Positions 33,366 through 42,121 of a stretch of 64,000 bases of DNA are shown in pieces. A program made the position numbers and the translations under genes. Within the stretch, counting starts at the first letter, position 1. The number at the start of each line of letters is the position of its first letter. The notes beneath the pieces are model-generated. The model was not told the origin of the DNA. It worked only from the letters and a program-made list of their open reading frames with translations, and did not search any database. This stretch comes from Micromonospora inyonensis (GTDB taxonomy: Bacteria; Actinomycetota; Actinomycetes; Mycobacteriales; Micromonosporaceae), in contig NZ_FMHU01000002.1 in assembly GCF_900091415.1 (NCBI RefSeq), forward strand, positions 1,178,001 through 1,242,000, read 5' to 3'.

Positions 33366-34142
33366 ATGACTTCAACGATCGCCGGCCGGACGGTCCTCAT
33401 CACCGGCGCGGCCGAACGCGCGGGCCGCGTGTTCGCGCGCAGGTTCGCAGCGGCCGGGGCGGCCGTGGTGGTGAACCACTGGAAGCAGGCGGAGCTCGCC
33501 GAGGAGACCGTCGAGCTCATCCGCTCCGCGGGCGGTGAGGCGATCGCCGTGGAGGCGGACGTGTCGAACACCGCGGACGCCCGTCGGCTCGTGGACCAGG
33601 CGGCGGCCTGGCGCGGCGACGTCTCCGTGCTGATCCACAATGCGAGCTCACTTCGCGCGAAGGAGTTCGAGGACGTGACCGAGGACGACTTCGATGCCTC
33701 GTTCGGGATCAACATCCGGGGACCGTTCTTCCTCAGCCAGGCCGCGGCGGCAGTCATGAAGAAGCAGGGGCACGGCAGGATCATCGCGCTGGTGGGCAAC
33801 TCGACCAACGAGGCATGGCCGAACCTCATCCCGCATGGCCTGTCCAAGACGGCCCTGATCAGGCTCATGGAGCAGCTCGCCGTCGCCCTGTCTCCGACGG
33901 TGCAGTGCAACGCGGTGGCACCCACCCAGTTCTTCCGCTCGGACGACGGCACCAACGACGCGCTGCGTCGTTATCGCGGCGAACCGCTCGTCGACGGCGA
34001 CACCTACCGGGTCGGGACGCGGTACGAGTTCCGCAACGGGGATGCGGACGACGTCGCGGAGACGTTGCTCTTCCTCTCGACGTGCTCGCCCTACCTGAAC
34101 GGCACGGTCATCCGTCTCGACGGCGGGAAGGCTCTCTACTAG
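33366..34142 (+). CDS. short-chain dehydrogenase/reductase lacking the catalytic Tyr
   Basis: SDR-fold protein (258 aa). Cofactor motif TVLITGAAERAGR (about residues 8-20), a nearby basic residue pattern of pteridine-reductase-like SDRs, HNAS at about 90 and the terminal LNGTVIRLDGG. The usual YxxxK catalytic motif reads HGLSK (IPHGLSKTAL, about 157): Lys is kept, Tyr is His. A Ser is available upstream (VGNSTNEAW). It may be a divergent enzyme or non-catalytic. ATG 33366; 95 bp after hutI on the same strand, probably the last gene of that operon. Confidence 0.85.
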   Translation: MTSTIAGRTVLITGAAERAGRVFARRFAAAGAAVVVNHWKQAELAEETVELIRSAGGEAIAVEADVSNTADARRLVDQAAAWRGDVSVLIHNASSLRAKEFEDVTEDDFDASFGINIRGPFFLSQAAAAVMKKQGHGRIIALVGNSTNEAWPNLIPHGLSKTALIRLMEQLAVALSPTVQCNAVAPTQFFRSDDGTNDALRRYRGEPLVDGDTYRVGTRYEFRNGDADDVAETLLFLSTCSPYLNGTVIRLDGGKALY

Positions 34143-34307
34143 CGACCTCTCGCGCCCCTGACCCGCCCCGCGCCCACCGAGCGGTGTCCATCGTGGCGAC
34201 GGTCCCGATGCGGCGGCGCTGGCAGGTCGAGGAGGCCTGCACGGCCATGGAACACCTCGGCTGCCGGGGAGGGTGGACGCGGTGAGAACGAGAGAAGGAT
34301 GATGTTC

Positions 34308-35849
34308 ATGCTCATCGGCATCCCGAGCGAGTCGAAACAGAGCACCCTGGTCGCGGCGACCGCCAGGACCGTATCCCAACTGACCGACCTCGGCTACGAC
34401 GTGCTCGTCGAGTCGGGTGCCGGCGACCTCGCCGACCAGCCGGACAGCGCGTTCACCGACGCTGGTGTCCGGGTCGGTACGACGGACGAGGTGTGGGCCG
34501 CCGACGTCGTCGTGAAGGTCAACGCCCCCACGCACGAGGAGATCGGCCGGCTCCGGCAGGGTGCCACGATCATTTCGATGATGGCGCCGGGTCGTAGCCC
34601 CGAGCTGCTGGAGGAGTTGCAGGCGCAGGGCGTGACCGCGCTCGCGATGGACGCGGTGCCGAGGATCTCGCGCGCGCAGCCGATGGACGTGCTGTCCTCG
34701 ATGGCGAACGTCGCGGGCTACCGCGCCGTGGTCGAGGCCGCGCACGAGTTCGGCCGGATGTTCACCGGCCAGGTGACCGCCGCGGGCAAGATCCCGCCGG
34801 CCCGGGTGTTCGTGGTGGGCGCCGGCGTCGCGGGTCTGGCCGCGATCGGTGCCGCGTCGGCGATGGGTGCGGTCGTGCGTGCGTTCGACGTGCGTCCCGA
34901 GGTGGCCGAGCAGGTCGAGTCGATGGGCGCGCAGTTCGTCGAACTGGACCGGTCGGTGTTCAGGACGGAGAAGTCCTCCGACGGCTATGCCAAGGAGATG
35001 ACCGAGGAGCAGCAGGCCGCGACTGCCGCGATGTACGACGAGGAGGCGCGCGCCGCCGACATCGTCATCACCACCGCGCTGATCCCCGGGCGCCCGGCGC
35101 CGCGCCTGCTCACCGCCGAGACGGTGGCCGGCATGAAGAACGGCTCCGTGGTCGTCGACATGGCCGCGGCCAACGGCGGCAACGTCGCGGGCACCGTGGC
35201 GGATCAGAAGGTCGTCACCGGGAACGGCGTGACGATCCTGGGTTACACCGACCTCGCCGGCCGCCTCGCTGCGCAGACGTCGCAGCTGTACGGCACCAAC
35301 ATCGTCAACCTGCTCAAGCTGCTGACCCCGGAGAAGGACGGCAACCTGACGCTGGACTTCGACGACGTCGTCCAGCGTGGCATCACCGTCGTCAAGGAGG
35401 GCCAGCCCACCTGGCCGCCGCCGGCCGTGCAGGTCTCGGCCTCGCCCGCAGCCGCGACACCCACGGTCGCTGCTCCGGTCAAGGAGGAGAAGGCGCCGCT
35501 GTCCGCAGGTGCGAAGGTCGGTCTGGTGTTGGGCGGGATCGTCCTGTTCTGGCTGGTCAACGCGACCGCGCCGGACCCGATTCCACGGCACTTCACGACG
35601 CTGATGCTCTCGATCGTGATCGGTTACTACGTCATCGGCAAGGTGGCGCACGCGCTGCACACGCCGCTGATGTCGGTCACCAACGCCATCTCCGGCGTGG
35701 TCGTGGTCGGCGCGCTGATCCAGGTTGCTTCGGACAACACCACCATTCGGATTCTCTCCACCGTGGCGACCCTGCTTGCCTCCATCAACATCTTCGGTGG
35801 CTTCGCGGTCACGCGGCGCATGCTCGGCATGTTCAACAAGGGGGCCTGA
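34308..35849 (+). CDS. pntA: NAD(P) transhydrogenase, alpha subunit
   Basis: Proton-pumping transhydrogenase alpha subunit (513 aa). The soluble NAD(H)-binding domain (1-370) has VVGAGVAGLAAIGAASAMGA (about 166-185), FDVRPEV and the GYTDLAGR mobile-loop region. A Pro/Ala-rich linker follows, then four helices (about 410-505). This is the fused E. coli-type PntA; many actinobacteria split it in two genes. ATG 34308 is chosen: AAGGA is 8 bp before it and the product begins MLIGIPSES like the family. It is 3 bp before pntB. Confidence 0.93.
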   Translation: MLIGIPSESKQSTLVAATARTVSQLTDLGYDVLVESGAGDLADQPDSAFTDAGVRVGTTDEVWAADVVVKVNAPTHEEIGRLRQGATIISMMAPGRSPELLEELQAQGVTALAMDAVPRISRAQPMDVLSSMANVAGYRAVVEAAHEFGRMFTGQVTAAGKIPPARVFVVGAGVAGLAAIGAASAMGAVVRAFDVRPEVAEQVESMGAQFVELDRSVFRTEKSSDGYAKEMTEEQQAATAAMYDEEARAADIVITTALIPGRPAPRLLTAETVAGMKNGSVVVDMAAANGGNVAGTVADQKVVTGNGVTILGYTDLAGRLAAQTSQLYGTNIVNLLKLLTPEKDGNLTLDFDDVVQRGITVVKEGQPTWPPPAVQVSASPAAATPTVAAPVKEEKAPLSAGAKVGLVLGGIVLFWLVNATAPDPIPRHFTTLMLSIVIGYYVIGKVAHALHTPLMSVTNAISGVVVVGALIQVASDNTTIRILSTVATLLASINIFGGFAVTRRMLGMFNKGA

Positions 35850-35852
35850 GCG

Positions 35853-37322
35853 ATGGACATCAACTCGACCACTGGCGCGGTGTACATCGTCGCCTCGCTG
35901 TTGTTCGTCCTCTCGCTGGCCGGCCTGTCGAAGCACGAGTCCGCCAAGAACGGACTGACCTACGGCATCGCCGGCATGGCGATGGCGCTCGTCGCGACCG
36001 TCGCCCTGGTCGTCGACGTCGCCACCGACCTCGACGGCGGCATGATCTCGGTCCTGCTCACGCTGGCCGCGATCACGGTCGGTGCCGTGATCGGCCTGTG
36101 GCGGGCCAGGATCGTCGAGATGACCGGGATGCCCGAGCTCATCGCGCTGCTGCACAGCTTCGTCGGCCTTGCCGCCGTCGCGATCGGGTGGAACGGCCAC
36201 ATCGAAGGCTCGCACCACGCCCTGGGCAGCCTCGACAACATCCACGAGGCCGAGGTCGCGATCGGCATCTTCATCGGCGCGGTCACCTTCACCGGCTCGA
36301 TCGTCGCCAACCTGAAGCTCTCGGCGAAGATGAAGTCCGCCCCGCTCATGCTGCCGGGCAAGAACGTCGTCAACGTCGGTTCGCTGGTCCTCTTCGCGAT
36401 CCTCACCATCGTCTACGCCGCCATCGACGCCGGCAGCACCGGCCAGGACGTCGTCCTCGTCGTGCTGACGGTGCTCGCTCTGGCCCTGGGCTGGCACCTG
36501 GTCGCCTCCATCGGTGGCGGCGACATGCCGGTCGTGGTCTCGATGCTCAACAGCTACTCGGGGTGGGCCGCGGCCGCCTCGGGGTTCCTGCTCAGCAACG
36601 ACCTGCTGATCGTGACCGGTGCTCTGGTCGGCTCGTCCGGTGCCTACCTGTCCTACATCATGTGCAAGGCGATGAACCGCTCCTTCATCTCCGTCATCGC
36701 CGGTGGCTTCGGCATCGAGGCCGGCCCCGGGGGCGAGAAGGACTACGGCGAGCACCGCGAGATCCATGCCGACGCCGTCGCCGAGCTGCTGGCCGGCGCG
36801 TCCTCGGTCGTCATCACCCCCGGCTACGGCATGGCGGTGGCGCAGGCGCAGTACCCCGTCGCCGACCTGACCGCGAAGCTTCGCGCCAAGGGCGTCAACG
36901 TGAGGTTCGGCATCCACCCCGTGGCGGGTCGCCTTCCCGGCCACATGAACGTGCTGCTGGCCGAGGCCAAGGTGCCCTACGACATCGTGCTCGAGATGGA
37001 CGAGATCAACGACGACTTCGACAGCACCGACGTGGTCCTGGTCATCGGCGCCAACGACACGGTCAACCCGGCCGCGTCGGAGGACCCGTCCTCGCCGATC
37101 GCCGGCATGCCGGTGCTGAAGGTCTGGAACGCCCACGACGTGATCGTCTTCAAACGGTCGATGGCCACCGGATACGCCGGCGTGCAGAACCCCCTGTTCT
37201 TCCGCGACAACAGCCAGATGCTCTTCGGCGACGCCAAGGAGCGGGTCGAGGACATCGTCCGAGCCCTGGACCGGGTTCCAGAGGTCAGCGGGGCGGCCAT
37301 CCATCGTCCGGCGCTGGTCTGA
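35853..37322 (+). CDS. pntB: NAD(P) transhydrogenase, beta subunit
   Basis: The 489-aa beta subunit has about nine membrane helices in the first 280 residues and the NADP(H)-binding domain after about 310 ([64 protein letters not shown]). These are the standard NADP-site motifs. It forms the proton-linked NADPH-generating complex with PntA. A NADPH supply next to a cluster holding an NADPH-using BVMO and reductase is fitting, though pnt genes are also common housekeeping genes. Confidence 0.95.
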   Translation: MDINSTTGAVYIVASLLFVLSLAGLSKHESAKNGLTYGIAGMAMALVATVALVVDVATDLDGGMISVLLTLAAITVGAVIGLWRARIVEMTGMPELIALLHSFVGLAAVAIGWNGHIEGSHHALGSLDNIHEAEVAIGIFIGAVTFTGSIVANLKLSAKMKSAPLMLPGKNVVNVGSLVLFAILTIVYAAIDAGSTGQDVVLVVLTVLALALGWHLVASIGGGDMPVVVSMLNSYSGWAAAASGFLLSNDLLIVTGALVGSSGAYLSYIMCKAMNRSFISVIAGGFGIEAGPGGEKDYGEHREIHADAVAELLAGASSVVITPGYGMAVAQAQYPVADLTAKLRAKGVNVRFGIHPVAGRLPGHMNVLLAEAKVPYDIVLEMDEINDDFDSTDVVLVIGANDTVNPAASEDPSSPIAGMPVLKVWNAHDVIVFKRSMATGYAGVQNPLFFRDNSQMLFGDAKERVEDIVRALDRVPEVSGAAIHRPALV

Positions 37323-37421
37323 CCTGTCGGGTCTCAGGGGCGAGGAGATCTCATCCAACTGAGCCACGTGCCGCCTCCCGGCCCAGGGCGGCGAACAACG
37401 GAGAAAGGATGTCGAAGCGCG

Positions 37422-38201
37422 ATGAACATCGTCGTACTCGTCAAGCAGGTGCCCGATTCGGGCGCGGACCGCAACCTGCGTAGTGACGACAACACCGTCG
37501 ACCGTGGTTCGGCGAACAATGTGATCAATGAGATGGACGAGTACGCCATCGAGGAGGCGCTGAAGATCAAGGAGGCGCACGGTGGTGAGGTGACCATCCT
37601 GACCATGGGTCCGGACCGGGCTTCCGAGTCGATCCGTAAGGCGCTTTCGATGGGCCCGGACAGGGCCGTTCACGTGGTGGACGACGCGTTGCACGGTTCC
37701 TGCGCGGTGGCCACCTCTAAGGTCCTCGCCGCCGCTCTCGGCACGCTCGACGCCGATGTGGTGCTGTGCGGGGCGGAGTCGACCGACGGGCGGGTCCAGG
37801 TGCTGCCGCACATGCTCGCCGAGCGGCTCGGTGTCGCCGCGCTGACCGGCGCGCGGAAGCTGACCGTCGACGGCCAGACGCTGACCGTCGAGCGGCAGAC
37901 GGAGGAGGGCTACGAGGTGGTCACCGCCTCGACCCCGGCGGTGGTCTCCGTGTGGGACACCATCAACGAGCCGCGTTACCCGTCGTTCAAGGGCATCATG
38001 GCGGCGAAGAAGAAGCCCGTGCGGACGCTCTCCCTGGCCGACCTGGGTGTCACGCCCGGCGAGGTCGGTTTCGACGGCGCGACCAGCGCCGTGCTGGAGC
38101 ACCGCAAGCGTCCGCCGCGTTCCGGCGGTGAGAAGGTCATCGACGAGGGCTCCGGCGGCGTGCGGCTGGTCGAGTTCCTCGCCACCGAGAAGTTCGTGTG
38201 A
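37422..38201 (+). CDS. etfB: electron transfer flavoprotein, beta subunit
   Basis: A 259-aa ETF beta subunit: MNIVVLVKQVPDSG start, INEMDEYAIEEALKIKE (about 30-46), CGAESTDGRVQVLPHMLAE (about 115-133) and the recognition-loop region. It binds AMP and docks to flavin dehydrogenases. Residues around KKKPV mark the end of the ETF core. ATG 37422 begins the conserved sequence; the GAGAAAGGA site is 13 bp upstream, a loose spacing. Confidence 0.95.
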   Translation: MNIVVLVKQVPDSGADRNLRSDDNTVDRGSANNVINEMDEYAIEEALKIKEAHGGEVTILTMGPDRASESIRKALSMGPDRAVHVVDDALHGSCAVATSKVLAAALGTLDADVVLCGAESTDGRVQVLPHMLAERLGVAALTGARKLTVDGQTLTVERQTEEGYEVVTASTPAVVSVWDTINEPRYPSFKGIMAAKKKPVRTLSLADLGVTPGEVGFDGATSAVLEHRKRPPRSGGEKVIDEGSGGVRLVEFLATEKFV

Positions 38202-38210
38202 GGGGTCAGG

Positions 38211-39170
38211 ATGTCTGAGGTTCTCGTCGTCGTCGAAGCCACCCGTGAGTTCGGCGTCAAGAAGGTAACCCTCGAGATGCTCACCCTCGCCCGCGAGTTG
38301 GGTACCCCCGCCGCGGTGGTGCTCGGTGGTCCCGGCGCGGCCGGGGCGCTCGCCGCCAAGCTGGGTGAGTACGGCGCGGAGAAGATCTACGCCGCCGAGA
38401 GCGAGGAGATCGACGGCTACCTGGTGGCTCCGAAGGCCACCGTCCTGGCCGACCTGGTGCGGCGGGTCCAGCCCGCGGCGGTGCTGCTCGCCTCGGCTCA
38501 GGAGGGCAAGGAGATCGCTGCCCGCCTCGCGGTCAAGCTGGACAACGGCATCCTGACCGACGTGGTGGGCCTCGCCGCCGACGGCACTGCCACCCAGGTC
38601 GCCTTCGCCGGTTCCACCATCGTCACGTCGAAGGTCACCCGGGGCCTGCCGCTGGTCACGCTCCGGCCGAACTCGGTCAACCCCGTCCCGGCCCCGGCGA
38701 CCCCGACGGTCGAGCAGCTCACCGTCACGGTGGCCGACACGGACCGGCTGGCGAGGGTGGTCGACCGGGTCGCCGAGCAGAAGGGCTCCCGTCCCGAGCT
38801 GACCGAGGCGTCGGTCGTCGTCTCCGGTGGCCGCGGGGTCGGCAACGCCGACAACTTCATGCTGGTCGAGGAGCTGGCCGACCTGCTGGGCGGGGCGGTG
38901 GGCGCGTCCCGGGCAGCGGTCGACTCCGGCTACTACCCGCACCAGTTCCAGGTCGGGCAGACCGGCAAGACCGTCTCCCCGCAGCTCTACGTCGCGCTCG
39001 GCATCTCCGGCGCGATCCAGCACCGGGCCGGCATGCAGACCTCGAAGATCATCGTCGCGGTGAACAAGGACGCCGAGGCGCCGATCTTCGAGCTGGCCGA
39101 CTTCGGCGTGGTGGGCGACCTGTTCACGATCGTCCCGCAGGCCGCCGAGGAGATCCGCAAACGCAGGTGA
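38211..39170 (+). CDS. etfA: electron transfer flavoprotein, alpha subunit
   Basis: A 319-aa ETF alpha subunit with the C-terminal FAD-binding signature [20 protein letters not shown] (about 240-259) followed by [13 protein letters not shown] and [20 protein letters not shown]. It pairs with EtfB, starts 9 bp after it and passes electrons from flavin dehydrogenases to the quinone pool. Followed by a weak hairpin (CGACGG/CCGTCG, 39190-39208) before the convergent dehydrogenase gene. Confidence 0.95.
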   Translation: MSEVLVVVEATREFGVKKVTLEMLTLARELGTPAAVVLGGPGAAGALAAKLGEYGAEKIYAAESEEIDGYLVAPKATVLADLVRRVQPAAVLLASAQEGKEIAARLAVKLDNGILTDVVGLAADGTATQVAFAGSTIVTSKVTRGLPLVTLRPNSVNPVPAPATPTVEQLTVTVADTDRLARVVDRVAEQKGSRPELTEASVVVSGGRGVGNADNFMLVEELADLLGGAVGASRAAVDSGYYPHQFQVGQTGKTVSPQLYVALGISGAIQHRAGMQTSKIIVAVNKDAEAPIFELADFGVVGDLFTIVPQAAEEIRKRR

Positions 39171-39289
39171 CAGACCGGGGTCGGCACGACGACGGTCGCC
39201 AGCCGTCGCCAGTGCCACCAGCGCGCCCTACGGCAGACGACTCCTCTCTGGTCTCTGGGTGGTGATGGTGCCGGTGGTCGACGCGCTGG

Positions 39290-40174
39290 TCATCGGGTCG
39301 CCTCGGTGTCGCGGTGGCGCTGTACCTCGGCGAGCGACGCCCAGTCCTGCTGCCCGTGTCCTGCGCCGATCGCCTCGGTCAGCAGGGCCGAGAGCAGGTC
39401 GCCCACCGGCAGGTGCAGTCCCGTGGTCGCGGCTTGAGCGCGAGCGAGATCGACGTCCTTGCGGCCCAGTACCGGGGTGAAGCCGGCAGGCTCGTACCGG
39501 GAGGCGGCGATGAGGTTGCCGTACCTGGTGTAGACCGGGCCGGGGGTGATCGTGGAGGTGAACAGCTCCACGAGCACCGCGGCGTCGATCCCGCCGCGCT
39601 CGCCCACGGCGACGGCTTCGGACATCGTCTGGATCGCCGAGGCGATCAGCAACTGTCCGGCGACCTTCACCACGTTCGCCTGCCACGACTCGGTGCCTAC
39701 CAGCCACACCTTCGCGCTCACTGCCTCCAGCAGCGGGCGCACGCGGTGCACGGGTTCCGGGGCGCCGGCGGTGACGATGTTGAGCGTGCCGGCCTCGGCG
39801 ACAGGGACGCCGCCGAACATCGGCGCTGCCACATACCCGACACCGTGGTCGGCGTGCACGGTGTCGGCCTCCTCGGCGAGGGCGGGGCTGATCGTCGCGA
39901 GGTTCACATGCACCGCCCCCTCGGGAGCGGCCGTCAGGGCGCCACTGTCCAGGAACACCTCACGCACCGCCGCGTCATCGGCGAGCACCGACAGCACCAC
40001 TTTCGAACCGAACATCTCGGCCGGGTCCTGGACCTCGGTAGCGCCAAGCTCTACCAGCGGCGCCGTCCGCGTACGGTTCCGATTCCAGACCGCGACCTCG
40101 AATCCCGCCCTCAGTAGGTTCCGCGCGATCGGGGCCCCCATCGCTCCTGTACCCACCACGGTCACCTCAGCCAT
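39290..40174 (-). CDS. beta-hydroxyacid dehydrogenase-like NAD(P) oxidoreductase
   Basis: A 294-aa enzyme of the 3-hydroxyisobutyrate dehydrogenase/6-phosphogluconate dehydrogenase-like family. Cofactor motif VVGTGAMGAPIARNL (about residues 5-19), Arg/Asn at the end of strand 2 (WNRNRTR) suggesting NADP, substrate loop APMFGGVPVAEAGTL (about 121-135). The catalytic Lys is in NVVKVAGQ; the usual KxxxN Asn is Gln. ATG 40174 is chosen over GTG 40183. It is divergent from the CGNR regulator, whose two operators lie in between, so it is the likely regulated gene. Confidence 0.87.
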   Translation of the reverse strand: MAEVTVVGTGAMGAPIARNLLRAGFEVAVWNRNRTRTAPLVELGATEVQDPAEMFGSKVVLSVLADDAAVREVFLDSGALTAAPEGAVHVNLATISPALAEEADTVHADHGVGYVAAPMFGGVPVAEAGTLNIVTAGAPEPVHRVRPLLEAVSAKVWLVGTESWQANVVKVAGQLLIASAIQTMSEAVAVGERGGIDAAVLVELFTSTITPGPVYTRYGNLIAASRYEPAGFTPVLGRKDVDLARAQAATTGLHLPVGDLLSALLTEAIGAGHGQQDWASLAEVQRHRDTEATR

Positions 40175-40192
40175 TACACACACCTTCCAACT

Positions 40193-40213
40193 GGAACCGT
40201 CTTAGACGGTTCC
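40193..40213. promoter_or_regulatory. palindromic operator 1 of CGNR regulator
   Basis: GGAACCGTCT and AGACGGTTCC form a perfect palindrome around a single T, 18 bp from the dehydrogenase start. The GGAACC/GGTTCC half-site recurs at the second site. Confidence 0.8.
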
Positions 40214-40237
40214 AACGTTACACGGTCGGGAATGGGT

Positions 40238-40257
40238 GGAACCATCTAGACTGGTTC
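40238..40257. promoter_or_regulatory. palindromic operator 2, abutting the CGNR start codon
   Basis: GGAACCATCTAGACTGGTTC has the same half-sites (GAACCA/TGGTTC) around CTAGA. It ends 1 bp before ATG 40259, so no room remains for a ribosome site; the regulator mRNA is probably leaderless and autorepressed. Confidence 0.75.
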
Positions 40258-40258
40258 T

Positions 40259-40867
40259 ATGGGTGAGGTGACGGTGGTGTTGGCCGAGGTGGGCGTGGCA
40301 GAGGCTCCGCCATTCCGGCTGGACAACGAACAGCTTGCCTTCCGCTTCACCGCCACCCTCAGCGACCGCAGCGGTACCCCGGTCGACCGCCTGCCCACCC
40401 CCAGACGTCTAGACGACTGGCTCGCCGCGAACGACCTGAGCCTCGGGTCCGCTCACGCCACGGAGGCCGACCTGAACCTCGCCCGCCGGCTCCGCGAGGC
40501 CATCCACCGCACCGGCACCGCTACCACCACCGACACGACCCCCGACCGAGCGGACCTCGACCTCATCAACACCCTCGCCCGCGACAGTCGGACATTCCCC
40601 GAACTCGACAAGACCCGGCTGCGCTGGCGCACCCGGTCGAGGCACCCGGTCCGCGCCGCACTCGGCCTCATCGCCCAGGACGCGATCATCGCCCTCGGCG
40701 GGCATCAGCGCGGTCAGGTCAAGGCGTGCGAGCACGCGGACTGCGGTGGTCTCTACCTCGACACCAGTCGGGGTCAGAACCGCCGCTGGTGCTCGATGAA
40801 CACCTGCGGCAACCGCGCCAAGAAAGCCAAGTTCCGGCACCAGAGCGTCGCGAAAACCCCGATATGA
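40259..40867 (+). CDS. CGNR zinc-finger (ABATE domain) regulator
   Basis: A 202-aa protein with an N-terminal ABATE region (FRLDNEQLAFRFTATLSDR, WLAANDLSLGSA, LREAIHR) and a C-terminal CGNR zinc finger: two Cys in KACEHADCGGLYLD and CSMNTCGNRAKKAKF. CGNR proteins are actinobacterial regulators thought to bind DNA through the finger. It has no ribosome-binding site, and its ATG touches operator 2, consistent with leaderless translation and autorepression. It probably controls the divergent dehydrogenase. Confidence 0.9.
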   Translation: MGEVTVVLAEVGVAEAPPFRLDNEQLAFRFTATLSDRSGTPVDRLPTPRRLDDWLAANDLSLGSAHATEADLNLARRLREAIHRTGTATTTDTTPDRADLDLINTLARDSRTFPELDKTRLRWRTRSRHPVRAALGLIAQDAIIALGGHQRGQVKACEHADCGGLYLDTSRGQNRRWCSMNTCGNRAKKAKFRHQSVAKTPI

Positions 40868-41522
40868 CCTTTGCGGGACCGGTGCCGCCGTGCAACCGCT
40901 CCCACGTGGCGAGACACCTGAACGCGGCAGTCACGAGCTACGTGAGTCAGGTGCCCCTCAAGCCGGTGGTGATGGCCGGGCTCCGTACGCCACGACCACG
41001 AGCTGAACAAAAGGACCTCCGCGGACCGCGAGCGGATCCGACGCGTGCCCGTGGTGTGAGACTCCGGGGGCGACACAGTGGTCATGCCCAATAACGGACC
41101 GCAATCGCATGGATTATCCTCTTTGATGGCTTATGTGCGAATTCAAAGATAGCGGACATCCCGTTGCGTATGTAACACGCAGGCATACGATGTGCGCAGT
41201 AGATCAACGAGTTAATGCTTGTTCGCGGTACCACCTCACCCGCCATTGTGCTTGAGGAAGGCCTTCGCGCATGGAGCCGTCGTAGCTTACCCAGTCTAGC
41301 GTGGAAGGACGTCCGCTCCCCGAGTGGACTGCGCTAAGCGGGAACCGGCCCTCATCGGTTCCGAATGCCACGTCCGACAGTGAATTCAGGCGAGGCCTTC
41401 TTGGTAGTTCTCGGACAGGTCCGGAGCGACGCAGCGCTCAGGTTTGACCGTTCGTGACTTCGCGGTTCTTGAGCCGCCACCGCTACTCGCTGTACGTCTC
41501 CGAGCCGACGGGAGATTTTGAC
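40868..41522. other. 650-bp non-coding region, AT-richer, with hairpins
   Basis: No gene on either strand has family features. The 41.1-41.25 kb part is visibly AT-richer. On the minus strand it contains hairpin GGAACCG/CGGTTCC (41341-41362), a T-box-like motif (41224-41237) and CGTATG/CATACG arms around 41166-41188. The plus-strand promoter of the cupin gene must lie in its right end. Confidence 0.6.
41224..41237 (-). promoter_or_regulatory. orphan T-box-like sequence
   Basis: The minus strand reads GAGGTGGTACCGCG, matching the T-box antiterminator consensus AGGGTGGNACCGCG at 12 of 14 positions, with 12 consecutive matches including GGTGGTACCGCG. A stem-loop lies about 100 nt upstream on that strand. 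No aminoacyl-tRNA synthetase or amino-acid gene follows it (next 350 bp on the minus strand is non-coding), so it would be a relic or a regulator of an unseen transcript. Chance similarity is not excluded. Confidence 0.4.
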
Positions 41523-42068
41523 ATGCTTGCGCCAACGAGTACGAGAAATGGAATTGGCATTCACGCCGGCAGCAAGAGGGTGGCCGTCCGCTCGGCCAGG
41601 GATGGCGATGGTTTAGCCAGTCCTCAGGGGCAGGCGCTGATCCCGACGGTCAGCCAACAGCTGTGTGGGACGAGCGGAATTTCGGCCTGCGCGGTAGTGA
41701 TGCAACCCGGCAAGGTGGCGCGGCTGCATCTGCATGCGCGGACAGAAATCGTGGTGGTCTGCGTAGAGGGTTGGGCGGCCACGTTGATCGGACCTGACTT
41801 CGAGCCGGTACTGCATGGACCGGGTGAGTTCATGTACGTGCCCGAAGGTGTCCTCCATTCTGCCGTGAATTTGAGCTTTGAGCATCGTGTGGTGGCGTAT
41901 GAGTTTCGGACTGACCCGAAGCTCAACGAGGATGTGGTGCTGGTGCCTGAGCAGGAAGAAGCCATGCTGGAGGCGGCGACCGAACTACAGCGACGTTTCG
42001 CGGAGGGCAGCCTGAAGGTGCCGAGCCACTGGGGCCTCACGAGAACTTCCCGCCCTGATGGCCAGTAG
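41523..42068 (+). CDS. cupin-domain protein
   Basis: A 181-aa single-cupin protein. Metal-site motif 1 is VARLHLHARTEIVVVCVEGW (two His and Glu), motif 2 is FMYVPEGVLHSAVN (His), so a metal could bind. ATG 41523 is preceded by GGGAG at 8 bp. Cupins of this size act as small dioxygenases, isomerases or regulators; which applies is not clear. First of three same-strand genes ending with an aminotransferase. Confidence 0.8.
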   Translation: MLAPTSTRNGIGIHAGSKRVAVRSARDGDGLASPQGQALIPTVSQQLCGTSGISACAVVMQPGKVARLHLHARTEIVVVCVEGWAATLIGPDFEPVLHGPGEFMYVPEGVLHSAVNLSFEHRVVAYEFRTDPKLNEDVVLVPEQEEAMLEAATELQRRFAEGSLKVPSHWGLTRTSRPDGQ

Positions 42069-42121
42069 GGGTCAACGCCCATGCTCTGCGTGACCAGTGC
42101 CGTTTGTGGGAGATCGTGAAG

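Noticed and set aside
33648..39218. Open minus-strand frame of 1856 codons across SDR, pntAB and etfBA
   Set aside because: It is antisense to five well-supported genes, has Asp/His/Arg/Gly-rich low-complexity composition and no domain. In GC-rich DNA with strong third-position bias such long antisense frames are expected.
40774..41091. Minus-strand frame of 105 codons downstream of the T-box-like motif
   Set aside because: No motifs, Arg/His-rich, overlaps the CGNR gene; not a credible T-box-controlled gene.
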